The notes under the pieces are model-generated. The model had not been told where the DNA came from. It did not search any database and saw nothing but the letters and a program-made list of their open reading frames with translations. Shown here one piece after another: positions 9,106 to 16,645 of a stretch of 46,519 nucleotides of DNA; within the stretch, counting starts at the first letter, position 1; each line of letters opens with the position of its first letter. The stretch covers positions 1 through 46,519 of the forward strand of contig NZ_JADEXZ010000048.1 of the NCBI RefSeq assembly GCF_015206815.1, in the 5' to 3' direction. The position numbers and the translations under genes are program-made. The stretch comes from Fortiea sp. LEGE XX443 (GTDB lineage: Bacteria; Cyanobacteriota; Cyanobacteriia; Cyanobacteriales; Nostocaceae).

Positions 9106-9678
9106 ATGTTTTGGCAGCAAGGATTAGCGTTAACTTTAGGAATTTTATTATTTTGCCTTATCCAGCAAAGCAGAAATCATTACGGAGTTATAAATAACAT
9201 TAAGGCTTTTGTTATAACTATTGTTTTTTCATCCCTCCTGCCTGCCCCAGCCTTGGCAGTAGACTGGACTCATCCATTGTCGTTTAGTAATGCACAGTTA
9301 GCTAGACGCGATTTTTCTGGACAAACTTTGCAAGCGGCGGAATTTTCTAACGCCAATATGGAAATGGCTAACTTTACAGGTGCAGACTTGCGAGGAGCAG
9401 TCATGAGTGCTTCGGTGATGACAAAAGCCAATCTTCACCAAGCAGATTTAACCAATGCGATGGTCGATCAGGTAGACTTAACAGGGGCTGATTTGAGCGA
9501 TGCCGTTTTCAAAGAAGCGTTGTTACTCCGCGCCCTGTTTACAGATGTGAATATCCAAGGTGCAGACTTCACTGATGCAGTTTTGGACAAAGCGCAAATC
9601 AAAGAACTCTGCGGTAAAGCCAGTGGGGTAAATTCCAAAACTGGCGTAGAAACTCGTGAATCTCTAGGATGTCGATGA
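9106..9678 (+). CDS. Exported pentapeptide-repeat protein
   Basis: The 190-aa protein has an N-terminal hydrophobic region (residues 1-48; a first helix FWQQGLALTLGILLFCLIQ, then a signal-like segment ending APALAVDW). About twelve A(D/N)LXX pentapeptides follow, from roughly residue 62 to 168 (TGADLRGAV, KANLHQADL, TGADLSDAV, QGADFTDAV). A short Cys-containing tail ends ESLGCR. The AxA site suggests export to the thylakoid lumen or periplasm, like known lumenal pentapeptide proteins. Its function is unknown. The last 10 bases overlap the start of purK, so the two are probably co-translated. Confidence 0.8.
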   Translation: MFWQQGLALTLGILLFCLIQQSRNHYGVINNIKAFVITIVFSSLLPAPALAVDWTHPLSFSNAQLARRDFSGQTLQAAEFSNANMEMANFTGADLRGAVMSASVMTKANLHQADLTNAMVDQVDLTGADLSDAVFKEALLLRALFTDVNIQGADFTDAVLDKAQIKELCGKASGVNSKTGVETRESLGCR

Positions 9679-10814
9679 AGCGTGTTGGTGTAATTGGTGG
9701 TGGGCAACTAGCCTGGATGATGGGGGATGCAGCGAAGAAATTAGGAGTAGAATTAGTGGTGCAGACTCCTAGTAAATCTGATCCTGCTGTAGCTATTGCC
9801 CAAGATACAGTTTTTGCCTCAATTGATGATGCGAAAGCAACAGAATTATTAGCTCAAAAAAGCGATGTTATCACCTTTGAAAATGAATTTGTTAACCTTG
9901 ATGCTTTATCTTTGTTAACAAATAAAGGTTTTATATTCCGTCCAAAATTAGCAGCGTTAGCTCCTTTATTAGATAAATATCATCAACGTTGTTATTTACG
10001 TGATTTAGGATTACCTGTACCCCAATTTTTTGCTATTGACGATACAGAAAATTTAGCATCTAAACTAGAGCATTTAGATTTTCCCCTGGTCTTAAAATCA
10101 CGCCGTCATGGATATGATGGTCAGGGAACATTTATTATCCAAGACTTAACTAGTTTGCAGCAAAAACTATCTCAAACCGCAAATCAATCACAGTTTTTAA
10201 TTGAAGAATTTGTCCCATTTGAACGGGAACTAGCGGTTATTGCAGCACGTTCTGTAAATGGTGAAGTTGTCATCTATCCAGTGGTAGAAACTCAGCAAGA
10301 ACAACAGGTATGCCGACGAGTCATCGCCCCTGCTGATATTACACCTAATCAAATAGGACAAAGCAGAGCGATCGCCCATACTCTATTAAATAGCCTAGAA
10401 GCTGTGGGCGTTTTTGGCATTGAGCTATTTCTCACCGTCGATGGCAAAATCTTAGTCAATGAAATTGCTCCCCGTACCCATAATTCGGGACATTTTTCTA
10501 TAGATGCTTGCGAAACTTCGCAATTTGAACAGCACCTCAGAGCCGTCTGTGGTCTACCTTTGGGCTATCCTACTTTAAACTGTGGCATGGCTATCATGGT
10601 TAACCTCCTAGGATATGAAAACTCTGACAGTGACTATCAAAGCCAGCGCCAACAATTAGCCGCAATTCCCCAAGCAACTGTTCACTGGTATGGCAAAACT
10701 GAATCCCGTCTTGGGCGGAAGTTAGGACATGTCACCGTTTTATTAGATGAGTATAACCCAGAGGCAGCAAATCATCTAGCCCACGCCTTAGAATCTATCT
10801 GGTATCCCAGCTAA
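9669..10814 (+). CDS. purK: 5-(carboxyamino)imidazole ribonucleotide synthase PurK
   Basis: The 381-aa ATP-grasp enzyme joins bicarbonate to AIR with ATP in purine synthesis. Visible features: GVIGGGQLAWMM near the start, VLKSRRHGYDGQG (ATP-binding loop) near 157, FIEEFVPFERE near 178, and VNEIAPRTHNSGHF near 266 (metal and substrate residues). The start MSMKRVGV lies inside the end of the pentapeptide gene. A 3-residue shorter start at the second Met is equally possible. A 6S RNA gene follows, the same neighbour that ssaA has in Synechococcus. Confidence 0.93.
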   Translation: MSMKRVGVIGGGQLAWMMGDAAKKLGVELVVQTPSKSDPAVAIAQDTVFASIDDAKATELLAQKSDVITFENEFVNLDALSLLTNKGFIFRPKLAALAPLLDKYHQRCYLRDLGLPVPQFFAIDDTENLASKLEHLDFPLVLKSRRHGYDGQGTFIIQDLTSLQQKLSQTANQSQFLIEEFVPFERELAVIAARSVNGEVVIYPVVETQQEQQVCRRVIAPADITPNQIGQSRAIAHTLLNSLEAVGVFGIELFLTVDGKILVNEIAPRTHNSGHFSIDACETSQFEQHLRAVCGLPLGYPTLNCGMAIMVNLLGYENSDSDYQSQRQQLAAIPQATVHWYGKTESRLGRKLGHVTVLLDEYNPEAANHLAHALESIWYPS

Positions 10815-10862
10815 ATTGGTCAGAAAATTTTCATATTGGACACACAAGTTGTTTTTGAAAGT

Positions 10863-10868
10863 TATAAT
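10863..10868 (+). promoter_or_regulatory. -10 element of the 6S RNA promoter
   Basis: A perfect TATAAT lies 7 bases before the predicted 6S RNA start. No clean -35 hexamer is seen at 17 bases; a TTGGAC lies at 10836-10841, too far away for the usual spacing. Confidence 0.6.
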
Positions 10869-10874
10869 GAGTTA

Positions 10875-11055
10875 GTTCCACTGCGACGTTGGTGACTGCC
10901 ATCAAGTTTTTTGATCTATGTCTTTAATGCAAAGGGAACCAAATACTCTCGTGGCAGTATACCGGGCATGTACCCGGAAACTTTAAACGAGCAACATCGG
11001 TACCCACCTGGTTTAACCAGGTCATAAACTTAGGTAAAACGGCGTTGTGGTGAAC
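10875..11055 (+). ncRNA. ssrS: 6S RNA (ssrS/ssaA), RNA polymerase regulator
   Basis: There is no reading frame here, but the ends pair into the long closing stem expected of 6S RNA. GTTCCAC and GCGACGTT (10875-10890) pair with AACGGCGTTGTGGTGAAC (11038-11055) with small bulges. Inside are further paired blocks, such as GTACCCACCTGG/CCAGG, and an unpaired centre. Length is about 180 nt. A TATAAT precedes it and a hairpin terminator follows. It lies directly behind purK, which is the known cyanobacterial neighbour. 6S RNA mimics an open promoter and binds RNA polymerase holoenzyme. The ends are approximate. Confidence 0.8.
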
Positions 11056-11065
11056 TTAAATTTTT

Positions 11066-11099
11066 AGCTCCCAAAGTTAGTTAAAACTTGGGAGCTTTA
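11066..11099 (+). terminator. Terminator behind the 6S RNA gene
   Basis: AGCTCCCAA (11066-11074) pairs with TTGGGAGCT (11088-11096) around an A/T-rich loop and is followed by TTAATTAT. It could also be a processing hairpin. Confidence 0.7.
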
Positions 11100-11139
11100 A
11101 TTATGAGAATCTGCACAATTGAGAGCAAAAATTAATTAT

Positions 11140-11260
11140 ACGCCTTATGTGAATTAAAAACGCCCAAGCTATAGCAAGGCTTTCAGGCTATGATTTAGCC
11201 AAGATGTTTAGTCATGTTAACGTATTTACGTCTTTCCAGACTCCAACTCACATAAGGCGT
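11140..11260. mobile_element. MITE-like element with 13-bp terminal inverted repeats
   Basis: ACGCCTTATGTGA at 11140-11152 is repeated perfectly inverted as TCACATAAGGCGT at 11248-11260, enclosing 95 bases with no reading frame. The size (121 bp) and the ends look like a non-autonomous insertion element. A target duplication is not obvious. It ends only 4 bases from the stop codon of the KAS III-like gene. Confidence 0.65.
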
Positions 11261-11264
11261 GTCT

Positions 11265-12278
11265 CTAATATTTTACAGTTAACGCTGCCCATGAAAAACC
11301 AGCAGCACTACTAGCTAAAACCACAAGATTTCCAGGCTTTATTTTATCTGACTCTATAGTTTTAGCCAAGCCGAATATAGTATCTACAGCACCTAGATGA
11401 CCATATTCTGGCAAAGAAATGAATGTCTGTTCATCTCTTAAATTTAAAGATTTTAGAATGCCTTTAGATAAGCTTTTTTTCACTTGGTTAGTTAATAAAA
11501 AATCCACATCTTTTATTAAATAACCACTTTTCTCCAAGGACTTGTGAATCACCTTGGCATAGTTTTCTAAATACACATCTGATAAGATTGTTTCTAGTTC
11601 TTGAGGGTCTTTGACTTTTAAATAATTCAATTCATTATTAATTTCTGTACCTCCAGCCGGAAACTTAGTTCCAGCTGATGATACCTTGAGACAATCCACC
11701 AATTTTCCATTTGTGATGGCGTGATAGGAGAGGATTTGATTGCTTGGTTCTCCTTTTTTCAATATGGCTGCTGCTGCACCATCAGCCATGATAAATGTTG
11801 ATAAACTATTCACATCTGTATAATCTAGCAGCATAGACAATTTATCACTACAGACGACTAGAGCATAAGTTAAATCATTATCTGCCAGTAACATATTTCG
11901 ACAAATATCTATTCCTAGATTGCCACTATTACAAAAATTTCTTACTTCAAATGCAAAAGCGTTTTCTGCACCAATCGCATCTTGAATTTTGGCAGCAGGA
12001 GACCAAAATCTGTAATCATAGTCTCCCGCAGCACAATAAGCAATCAAATCAATTTCATTCGCTGTAATTTTAGCCTTATTTATAGCTTCTGTTGCTGCTT
12101 TAATTCCCATCTCACTGGGATGTTCATCTCGTCCGGCAATTGGTTTCTGTTTGATCCCAATCTTGTCAGTGAAAACAAACTCAGGTAGCTTGGCTAGTTT
12201 GGCCATTTCTTGACTGGTTAGAATTCCTGTAGGAATGTAATAACCAACAGAGGTGATACCAACGGTTTGTTTGCTCAT
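11265..12278 (-). CDS. Ketoacyl-ACP synthase III-like enzyme with altered active site
   Basis: The 337-aa protein has the thiolase fold of FabH-type synthases: ITSVGYYIPTGILT at the start, the nucleophile C116 in RNFCNSGNLG, ADGAAAAIL near 166, and AAGFSWAALTVKY at the end. In E. coli FabH the nucleophile works with His244 (HQAN) and Asn274 (GNTS). Here those positions read N264 (TNQVK) and H294 (YGHLG), so the two residues appear exchanged. It is probably a condensing or acyl-transfer enzyme of specialised metabolism and not the housekeeping FabH. It diverges from the ACT/reductase pair across a 263-base region with an NtcA-like box. Substrate is unknown. Confidence 0.8.
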   Translation of the reverse strand: MSKQTVGITSVGYYIPTGILTSQEMAKLAKLPEFVFTDKIGIKQKPIAGRDEHPSEMGIKAATEAINKAKITANEIDLIAYCAAGDYDYRFWSPAAKIQDAIGAENAFAFEVRNFCNSGNLGIDICRNMLLADNDLTYALVVCSDKLSMLLDYTDVNSLSTFIMADGAAAAILKKGEPSNQILSYHAITNGKLVDCLKVSSAGTKFPAGGTEINNELNYLKVKDPQELETILSDVYLENYAKVIHKSLEKSGYLIKDVDFLLTNQVKKSLSKGILKSLNLRDEQTFISLPEYGHLGAVDTIFGLAKTIESDKIKPGNLVVLASSAAGFSWAALTVKY

Positions 12279-12408
12279 GCAGAATACTCTAATAAGTGAA
12301 CGACAAGCTCATTAACTAGTCGGATTGTAACGCTGCTTGTAACCTCTGCTGCAATATTTGTCTCAACGCCATTTAATTTGTCACCGTACAGCTTATCCAG
12401 CAAGCACT

Positions 12409-12452
12409 GTAGAAGCGGTTACAGAAAAAATAGATACAACTTGACTTAAAAT
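12409..12452 (+). promoter_or_regulatory. Putative NtcA-activated promoter (GTAN8TAC and -10)
   Basis: GTA-N8-TAC occurs at 12409-12422, in the longer palindrome CTGTAGAAGCGGTTACAG. After 24 bases comes TAAAAT (12447-12452), a TAN3T -10 element. This is the arrangement of class II NtcA promoters (box about 22 bases before the -10). It lies about 120 bases before the ACT gene. Read on the other strand, the same box is followed after 20 bases by TACGGT, also TAN3T, so it may serve the KAS III-like gene too. This site is predicted from sequence only. Confidence 0.6.
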
Positions 12453-12541
12453 AGTGGTTCATCTGTAATTAATTGATACTCAGTTATTTTTTTACTAATA
12501 TTTTGTGCCTACATCTCTAAAGGTGAGGCTATATATTATCT

Positions 12542-12952
12542 ATGTACTGCCAAATTCAACGCCAACTAACCATAGCTTTAGAAAATTATCCCGGTCGTCT
12601 AGCTGCGATGAGTACCGTGATTGCAAATCAGAATATCAATATCGAAGCAATATCACTAATTGATAATATTGAGCAAGGTTTGATTCGGATAGTTGTTAGC
12701 GAACCCGATAAATGTAAAAACTTACTTATTTCAGAGGGATTTTACGTAATTGAGGCAGATATCATTGCTGTGGAGATTACCGATGTTAATGGTCAACTAG
12801 CACGATTAACCCAATCGCTCACTAGGGCGAGAATTAATATTGAATATACTTATGGTAGTTCGACTCGTCAGGAAGAAAAAATGCACCTCATCCTGAAAGT
12901 TTCCGATCTAGATAAAGCATATCAAGTCATAGCTGCAATTGAGGAGAGCTAA
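12542..12952 (+). CDS. Tandem ACT-domain protein
   Basis: The 136-aa protein consists of two ACT domains. The first is about residues 5-65 (ALENYPGRLAAMSTVIANQNINIEAISL) and the second about 72-134 (VEITDVNGQLARLTQSLTRARINIEYTY). ACT domains bind amino acids or other small ligands and control enzymes or transcription. No catalytic domain is attached, so it is likely a regulatory subunit or sensor. The next gene starts 2 bases after its stop, so the two are almost certainly one transcript. A class II NtcA-type promoter precedes it. The closest generic annotation would be 'ACT domain-containing protein'. Confidence 0.82.
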   Translation: MYCQIQRQLTIALENYPGRLAAMSTVIANQNINIEAISLIDNIEQGLIRIVVSEPDKCKNLLISEGFYVIEADIIAVEITDVNGQLARLTQSLTRARINIEYTYGSSTRQEEKMHLILKVSDLDKAYQVIAAIEES

Positions 12953-12954
12953 CA

Positions 12955-14115
12955 GTGGTTTCCCTAATCAAAGATAGTGTGGGAATCCTACCGGCTGGCG
13001 CACTAGGAGTCAGTTTTTTTTATCATCTCACTCAGCAACTTACACAAGTAGACGATCGAGTTTATTTTTTGGAACGACAAAATTCCAGTAGCTCCCAGGT
13101 TTTGAAAAAAAGCGGAAAAATTGCGATCGCAACTAGCGAAACTATCAAATATTTCCCCACTGCTAAAATCCTGAAACCCGACCTTCTTAGCTGCTATAAG
13201 TTAGCTTTTTTGCCAGAAATAATCCTTATTTGTCCTAATCCCGACCAACTTTTAAGCATCATTAGCACTGTTGTCGAATTACTCATCCTCATATCCGAAC
13301 AAGAAGAACTATTACAACCAGAACTACCATTTCCCTACCTTGTTTTATCTTCTAACGGCATTTATTTTCAACGCTTCCGGCAAATATTCATTGAAAAAAT
13401 CGAAGAAGCTACTCTCTTCGGTCGTTTAGCCGACCTTTGGCCTGATATTATGCCTCGAATCGTCTCCCGATTTTTACGAGGAGTCACAATTCAAACTGGT
13501 GTACGGGAAGGTAGCGAAGATAACACAATTTACCGACCAGGCCCTAGAGGAAGAACCCAAATCACTGGCGGAGACATCACCGCACGAGAACGTTGTTGTG
13601 AGATTTTAGCAGGAAAGGGAGCATGGTTTGAACTTGCTCCCAACAGTTCTCCTACCCGGATAGAATTTGATAAAGCCCTAGCTAACCTCAGCACTAATTT
13701 ACTAGGGCAATTAATGTCAATCGATGCTCAAGGTAAGTTCAAGGTTTTAACAGTCGGTGAAATATTAGCAAATTCTCATCAACCCGAAATCCGCGAATTA
13801 GCTTCTCATGTATTTAAGGTCGGACAAATGATTAAGGTTTACGGAAAAGATGAAAATTTAGAGGTAATTCTCGATCAATTGATGGAAACCTGTCATGCTC
13901 ATGAATCTCATATACCCTCTAGCCTACAATGGGTAGACACCAAAATACGTCTCTTAAGCTTAGAACCTGAAATGACACCCACAGAAGCTTGGTTGCTCGA
14001 ACCATTAATTCGCTATGCAAAAGCCTCTGAACTCGAAGATAGTGTTAATTATTTTGAAAGCCTGAAAAATCAACTAATAGAAAAACTCACCCTCGCAACA
14101 AACAGGAATCGTTAA
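12955..14115 (+). CDS. Ketopantoate-reductase-like (PanE/ApbA fold) protein
   Basis: The 386-aa protein starts with GTG behind a good GAGGAG ribosome site. It opens with a Rossmann-like motif, VGILPAGALGVSFFYHLT (residues 8-25), in which the usual first Gly of GxGxxG is replaced by Pro. The C-terminal part (FDKALANLSTNLLGQ, about 240-254) resembles the helical ApbA C-terminal domain. In between, it carries an unusual block RPGPRGRTQITGG. It may be an NAD(P)-dependent 2-oxoacid or beta-hydroxyacid oxidoreductase regulated by the ACT protein encoded just upstream. The family is an inference from these motifs; I do not recognise an exact named homologue. Confidence 0.6.
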   Translation: MVSLIKDSVGILPAGALGVSFFYHLTQQLTQVDDRVYFLERQNSSSSQVLKKSGKIAIATSETIKYFPTAKILKPDLLSCYKLAFLPEIILICPNPDQLLSIISTVVELLILISEQEELLQPELPFPYLVLSSNGIYFQRFRQIFIEKIEEATLFGRLADLWPDIMPRIVSRFLRGVTIQTGVREGSEDNTIYRPGPRGRTQITGGDITARERCCEILAGKGAWFELAPNSSPTRIEFDKALANLSTNLLGQLMSIDAQGKFKVLTVGEILANSHQPEIRELASHVFKVGQMIKVYGKDENLEVILDQLMETCHAHESHIPSSLQWVDTKIRLLSLEPEMTPTEAWLLEPLIRYAKASELEDSVNYFESLKNQLIEKLTLATNRNR

Positions 14116-14204
14116 TTGTATAAGAAATTACATCGGTTGTAGTTTGGGTACTCTGCATCATCGCACTTCCTCATTTTTCCTCTGCCTAGAGTGACAAAAG
14201 CGGG

Positions 14205-15428
14205 TTAAGCATTATTTTTCATAATTTGCCAAGAAGATTGGGCGATCGCCCAATCTTCTTGAGTATGAATTACTAATACTCGCACTGTAGAATCAGAAGT
14301 GGCGATATCTTGATCAACTGGTTGATTTTGATTTTTTTCTGGGTCAATTTTCAAACCCAAAAATCCAAAAGCTTCACAGGCGGCTTGACGAATTCCGGCA
14401 GATTTTTCGCCTACACCTGCGGTAAATAACAACACATCTAATCCTCCTAGATTAGCAAGCATAGCCCCAATCCCAGACTTTAAGCGATGGACGTACATAT
14501 CCCAGGCGAGTTGGGCGCGGTAATTACCTTGGGCGATCGCTTCAATTACTTGGGGTAAATCGCTGGAAACTCCCGAAATTCCTCGTAATCCCGACGCTTT
14601 ATTTAACACATAATCTAATCTCTCAGCCGAGTAATTAGATTGGCGCATGAGATAAATTAAAATTCCTGGATCAACAGAACCGCTACGACTTCCCATCATT
14701 AATCCATCCAAGGGTGTGAAACCCATTGTGGTATCAATGCTACGCCCATTTTTAATTGCTGCTAAGGAACAGCCATTACCCAAATGACAACTAATGATTC
14801 GCAGCGATGCTAAGTCTTTTCCCAGAATTTGCGCCGCCCGTCCAGCACAATATTGATGACTGATACCATGAAATCCATAGCGGCGGATACCTTGTTCTAC
14901 CCATTCATAAGGGCCGGGATAAATGGCGGCTGCATCCGGTAAAGTGGCATGAAATCCGGTATCAAATACAGCAACTTGAGTGACTTCCCCTAAACTTTTT
15001 TCAATCGCTTCGATGCCTTCTAAAGCGGCGGGGTTGTGGGCTGGTGCTAAGTTAGATAGACGGGCGATCGCCTTTTTCACTTCTTCAGTAATCACCACAC
15101 TATGACGGTAGTTTTGCCCACCGTGAACTACACGATGTCCCACCACATCAATTTCCGACAGTTGTCCAATTACTTTAGTTGAACCACGGCTGAGAGTGTA
15201 GAGCATATAAGCAACGTGTGCTTGTCGTGAATCCCCATAAATAGATTCGTGCAAGCTTGCGCCTGAAGCTGTTTTCACTTCGATTTCTGCTACACCCCGG
15301 TCTTGAGTCCAGTTGACTTTCCCTTCCCAAAGGGGTTGGGGTGCTTCTTGGGGTAAAGCATCATCTGAAACTTCGTACAAACAACTTTTTTGGCTGCTAG
15401 AGCCAGCATTTAATATGAGTACTTTCAT
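14205..15428 (-). CDS. ackA: Acetate kinase
   Basis: The 407-aa enzyme interconverts acetyl phosphate + ADP and acetate + ATP. Both family signatures are present: LILNAGSSSQKS at residues 4-15 and YGFHGISHQY near 190. The catalytic Asp is in VAVFDTGFHATLP near 155, and the ATP-site block GVGEKSAGIR is near 345. In this block of genes it pairs with phosphoketolase (xfp), which makes acetyl phosphate, so together they yield ATP from sugar phosphates in the dark or in heterocysts. Three HIP1 sites lie within. It is separated from tal by an accessory insertion of about 2.4 kb. Confidence 0.95.
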   Translation of the reverse strand: MKVLILNAGSSSQKSCLYEVSDDALPQEAPQPLWEGKVNWTQDRGVAEIEVKTASGASLHESIYGDSRQAHVAYMLYTLSRGSTKVIGQLSEIDVVGHRVVHGGQNYRHSVVITEEVKKAIARLSNLAPAHNPAALEGIEAIEKSLGEVTQVAVFDTGFHATLPDAAAIYPGPYEWVEQGIRRYGFHGISHQYCAGRAAQILGKDLASLRIISCHLGNGCSLAAIKNGRSIDTTMGFTPLDGLMMGSRSGSVDPGILIYLMRQSNYSAERLDYVLNKASGLRGISGVSSDLPQVIEAIAQGNYRAQLAWDMYVHRLKSGIGAMLANLGGLDVLLFTAGVGEKSAGIRQAACEAFGFLGLKIDPEKNQNQPVDQDIATSDSTVRVLVIHTQEDWAIAQSSWQIMKNNA

Positions 15429-15528
15429 TACTTTTACGTCACTCAGCTTTGTGAACTCTGAACGGTATAGTTGCTCAATTTCATGTATTAAATAAACTTA
15501 TTACCAATAATCTAGGAAAAGCAAAAAC

Positions 15529-15897
15529 GTGAAACGTTTCAAAAAGCTATCCTCAATTATGTTCCTGCTATTAGCCTTCATTTATCCACCTACCTTGGCT
15601 GAAGCTAAAGAGAATACTCTGAATAATGTTCTCAATGAACAGAGTGTTGACGCAGAGACAAATTTAGTTGGAGATAAAAATGAAGAGATTTTACTAGCTC
15701 ACAGACGGATCTGCAAACGTTATCGTAGACACAGGCGGACTCGCAAATATTATCACCGCAACAGGAATCGACGACATTATTATAAACGAAGCCACCGCTA
15801 TAGACGTTATTATGGACAACCATATCGTCATGGAAGATGGAAACGAGTGCGAGATCATTATGGACGATCAGTGTATGAATGGAAAAGTTATTACTAA
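15529..15897 (+). CDS. Small exported Arg/Tyr/His-rich protein
   Basis: This 122-aa protein starts with GTG. It has a signal peptide (KLSSIMFLLLAFIYPPTLAEA, cut near residue 26), then an acidic stretch (to about 60), then a very basic tail. That tail is packed with Arg, Tyr and His (RRICKRYRRHRRTRKYYHR and similar), ending EWKSYY. No family is recognised. The charge pattern suggests binding to polysaccharide, nucleic acid or the cell wall outside the cytoplasm. It is transcribed against its neighbours: divergent from ackA (100 bases) and convergent with the DUF4276 gene (82 bases). Confidence 0.6.
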   Translation: MKRFKKLSSIMFLLLAFIYPPTLAEAKENTLNNVLNEQSVDAETNLVGDKNEEILLAHRRICKRYRRHRRTRKYYHRNRNRRHYYKRSHRYRRYYGQPYRHGRWKRVRDHYGRSVYEWKSYY

Positions 15898-15979
15898 CTT
15901 TTACATCTAAGTTTTCCTGGGAATTTTTCTGCATAAGTCCTAATCTTACTTTTATTTACTTTCTACTTTTCCTGATTAC

Positions 15980-16645
15980 TCATACAGATTGTTTATCATA
16001 AGGAAGTATGTTTTCAAGACGCAGCAACCATTGGTTAAAATGCTGGCATTGCTGAAGAATTGTATCCAATCCAATCTCAATAGCCAGCAAAGAACCATGT
16101 AGTGGTTTGTCGTATTCTTGACAACATCTAATAATTCGTTTTGAGGGAGCGGTTAACGGATTATCATTAATGTGTTCTGGTGAAGGGAATTGATTGCTAT
16201 CAGTTTGCAAAATACTGACTACACTGGCATTGAACCACGTAGCAAACACTTGTGGCTGGCTGTACAGCAATGCTTCAAATTCGTGAACCAACAAATTAGG
16301 GATGAAATTTGTGTGACCGATATCTTTACCCATCTCCTGTTCTAGATATTTAGCTTTTTGGAACGGGTCACTAGTTTTTGGCAGGGAATCACTTCCGGGA
16401 AAGTCATTAGGCAAGGCATACAGATCAAACATTGTAGTAACAAAAGCTGTTTTATCTTCACGGCACTTGCGGTCTAATTGTGGCTTGATTTTGGCGTAAC
16501 TTACTACACCCCCCTTTCCGGTTGCACTAGTTCTCACAAGAATTGGGTTGAGGTAGATGTCTTTTTCCTGAAAATACTCGTAGAGTAGTTCCCTTACTAA
16601 CGTTTCCTCGGTTTGTCCCTCAACGAAAACATGAACTCGAATCAT
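15980..16645 (-). CDS. DUF4276 family protein, TOPRIM-like nuclease candidate
   Basis: From the ATG at 16645 this is a 221-aa protein. An in-frame upstream start would add 12 residues but lies inside the ATPase gene. It opens MIRVHVFVEGQTEETLV; VEGQTE (E9) is the acidic motif of TOPRIM-like/OLD-family nucleases. Further DUF4276 blocks are TTMFDLYALPNDFPG near 83 and LLVHEFEALLYS near 135. Its start codon overlaps the ATPase stop in ATGA, so the two are translationally coupled. An SMC-like ATPase with a separate TOPRIM-like partner resembles split OLD, AbiL and PARIS defence systems. Anti-phage function is inferred, not shown. The gene has no HIP1 site. Confidence 0.75.
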   Translation of the reverse strand: MIRVHVFVEGQTEETLVRELLYEYFQEKDIYLNPILVRTSATGKGGVVSYAKIKPQLDRKCREDKTAFVTTMFDLYALPNDFPGSDSLPKTSDPFQKAKYLEQEMGKDIGHTNFIPNLLVHEFEALLYSQPQVFATWFNASVVSILQTDSNQFPSPEHINDNPLTAPSKRIIRCCQEYDKPLHGSLLAIEIGLDTILQQCQHFNQWLLRLENILPYDKQSV

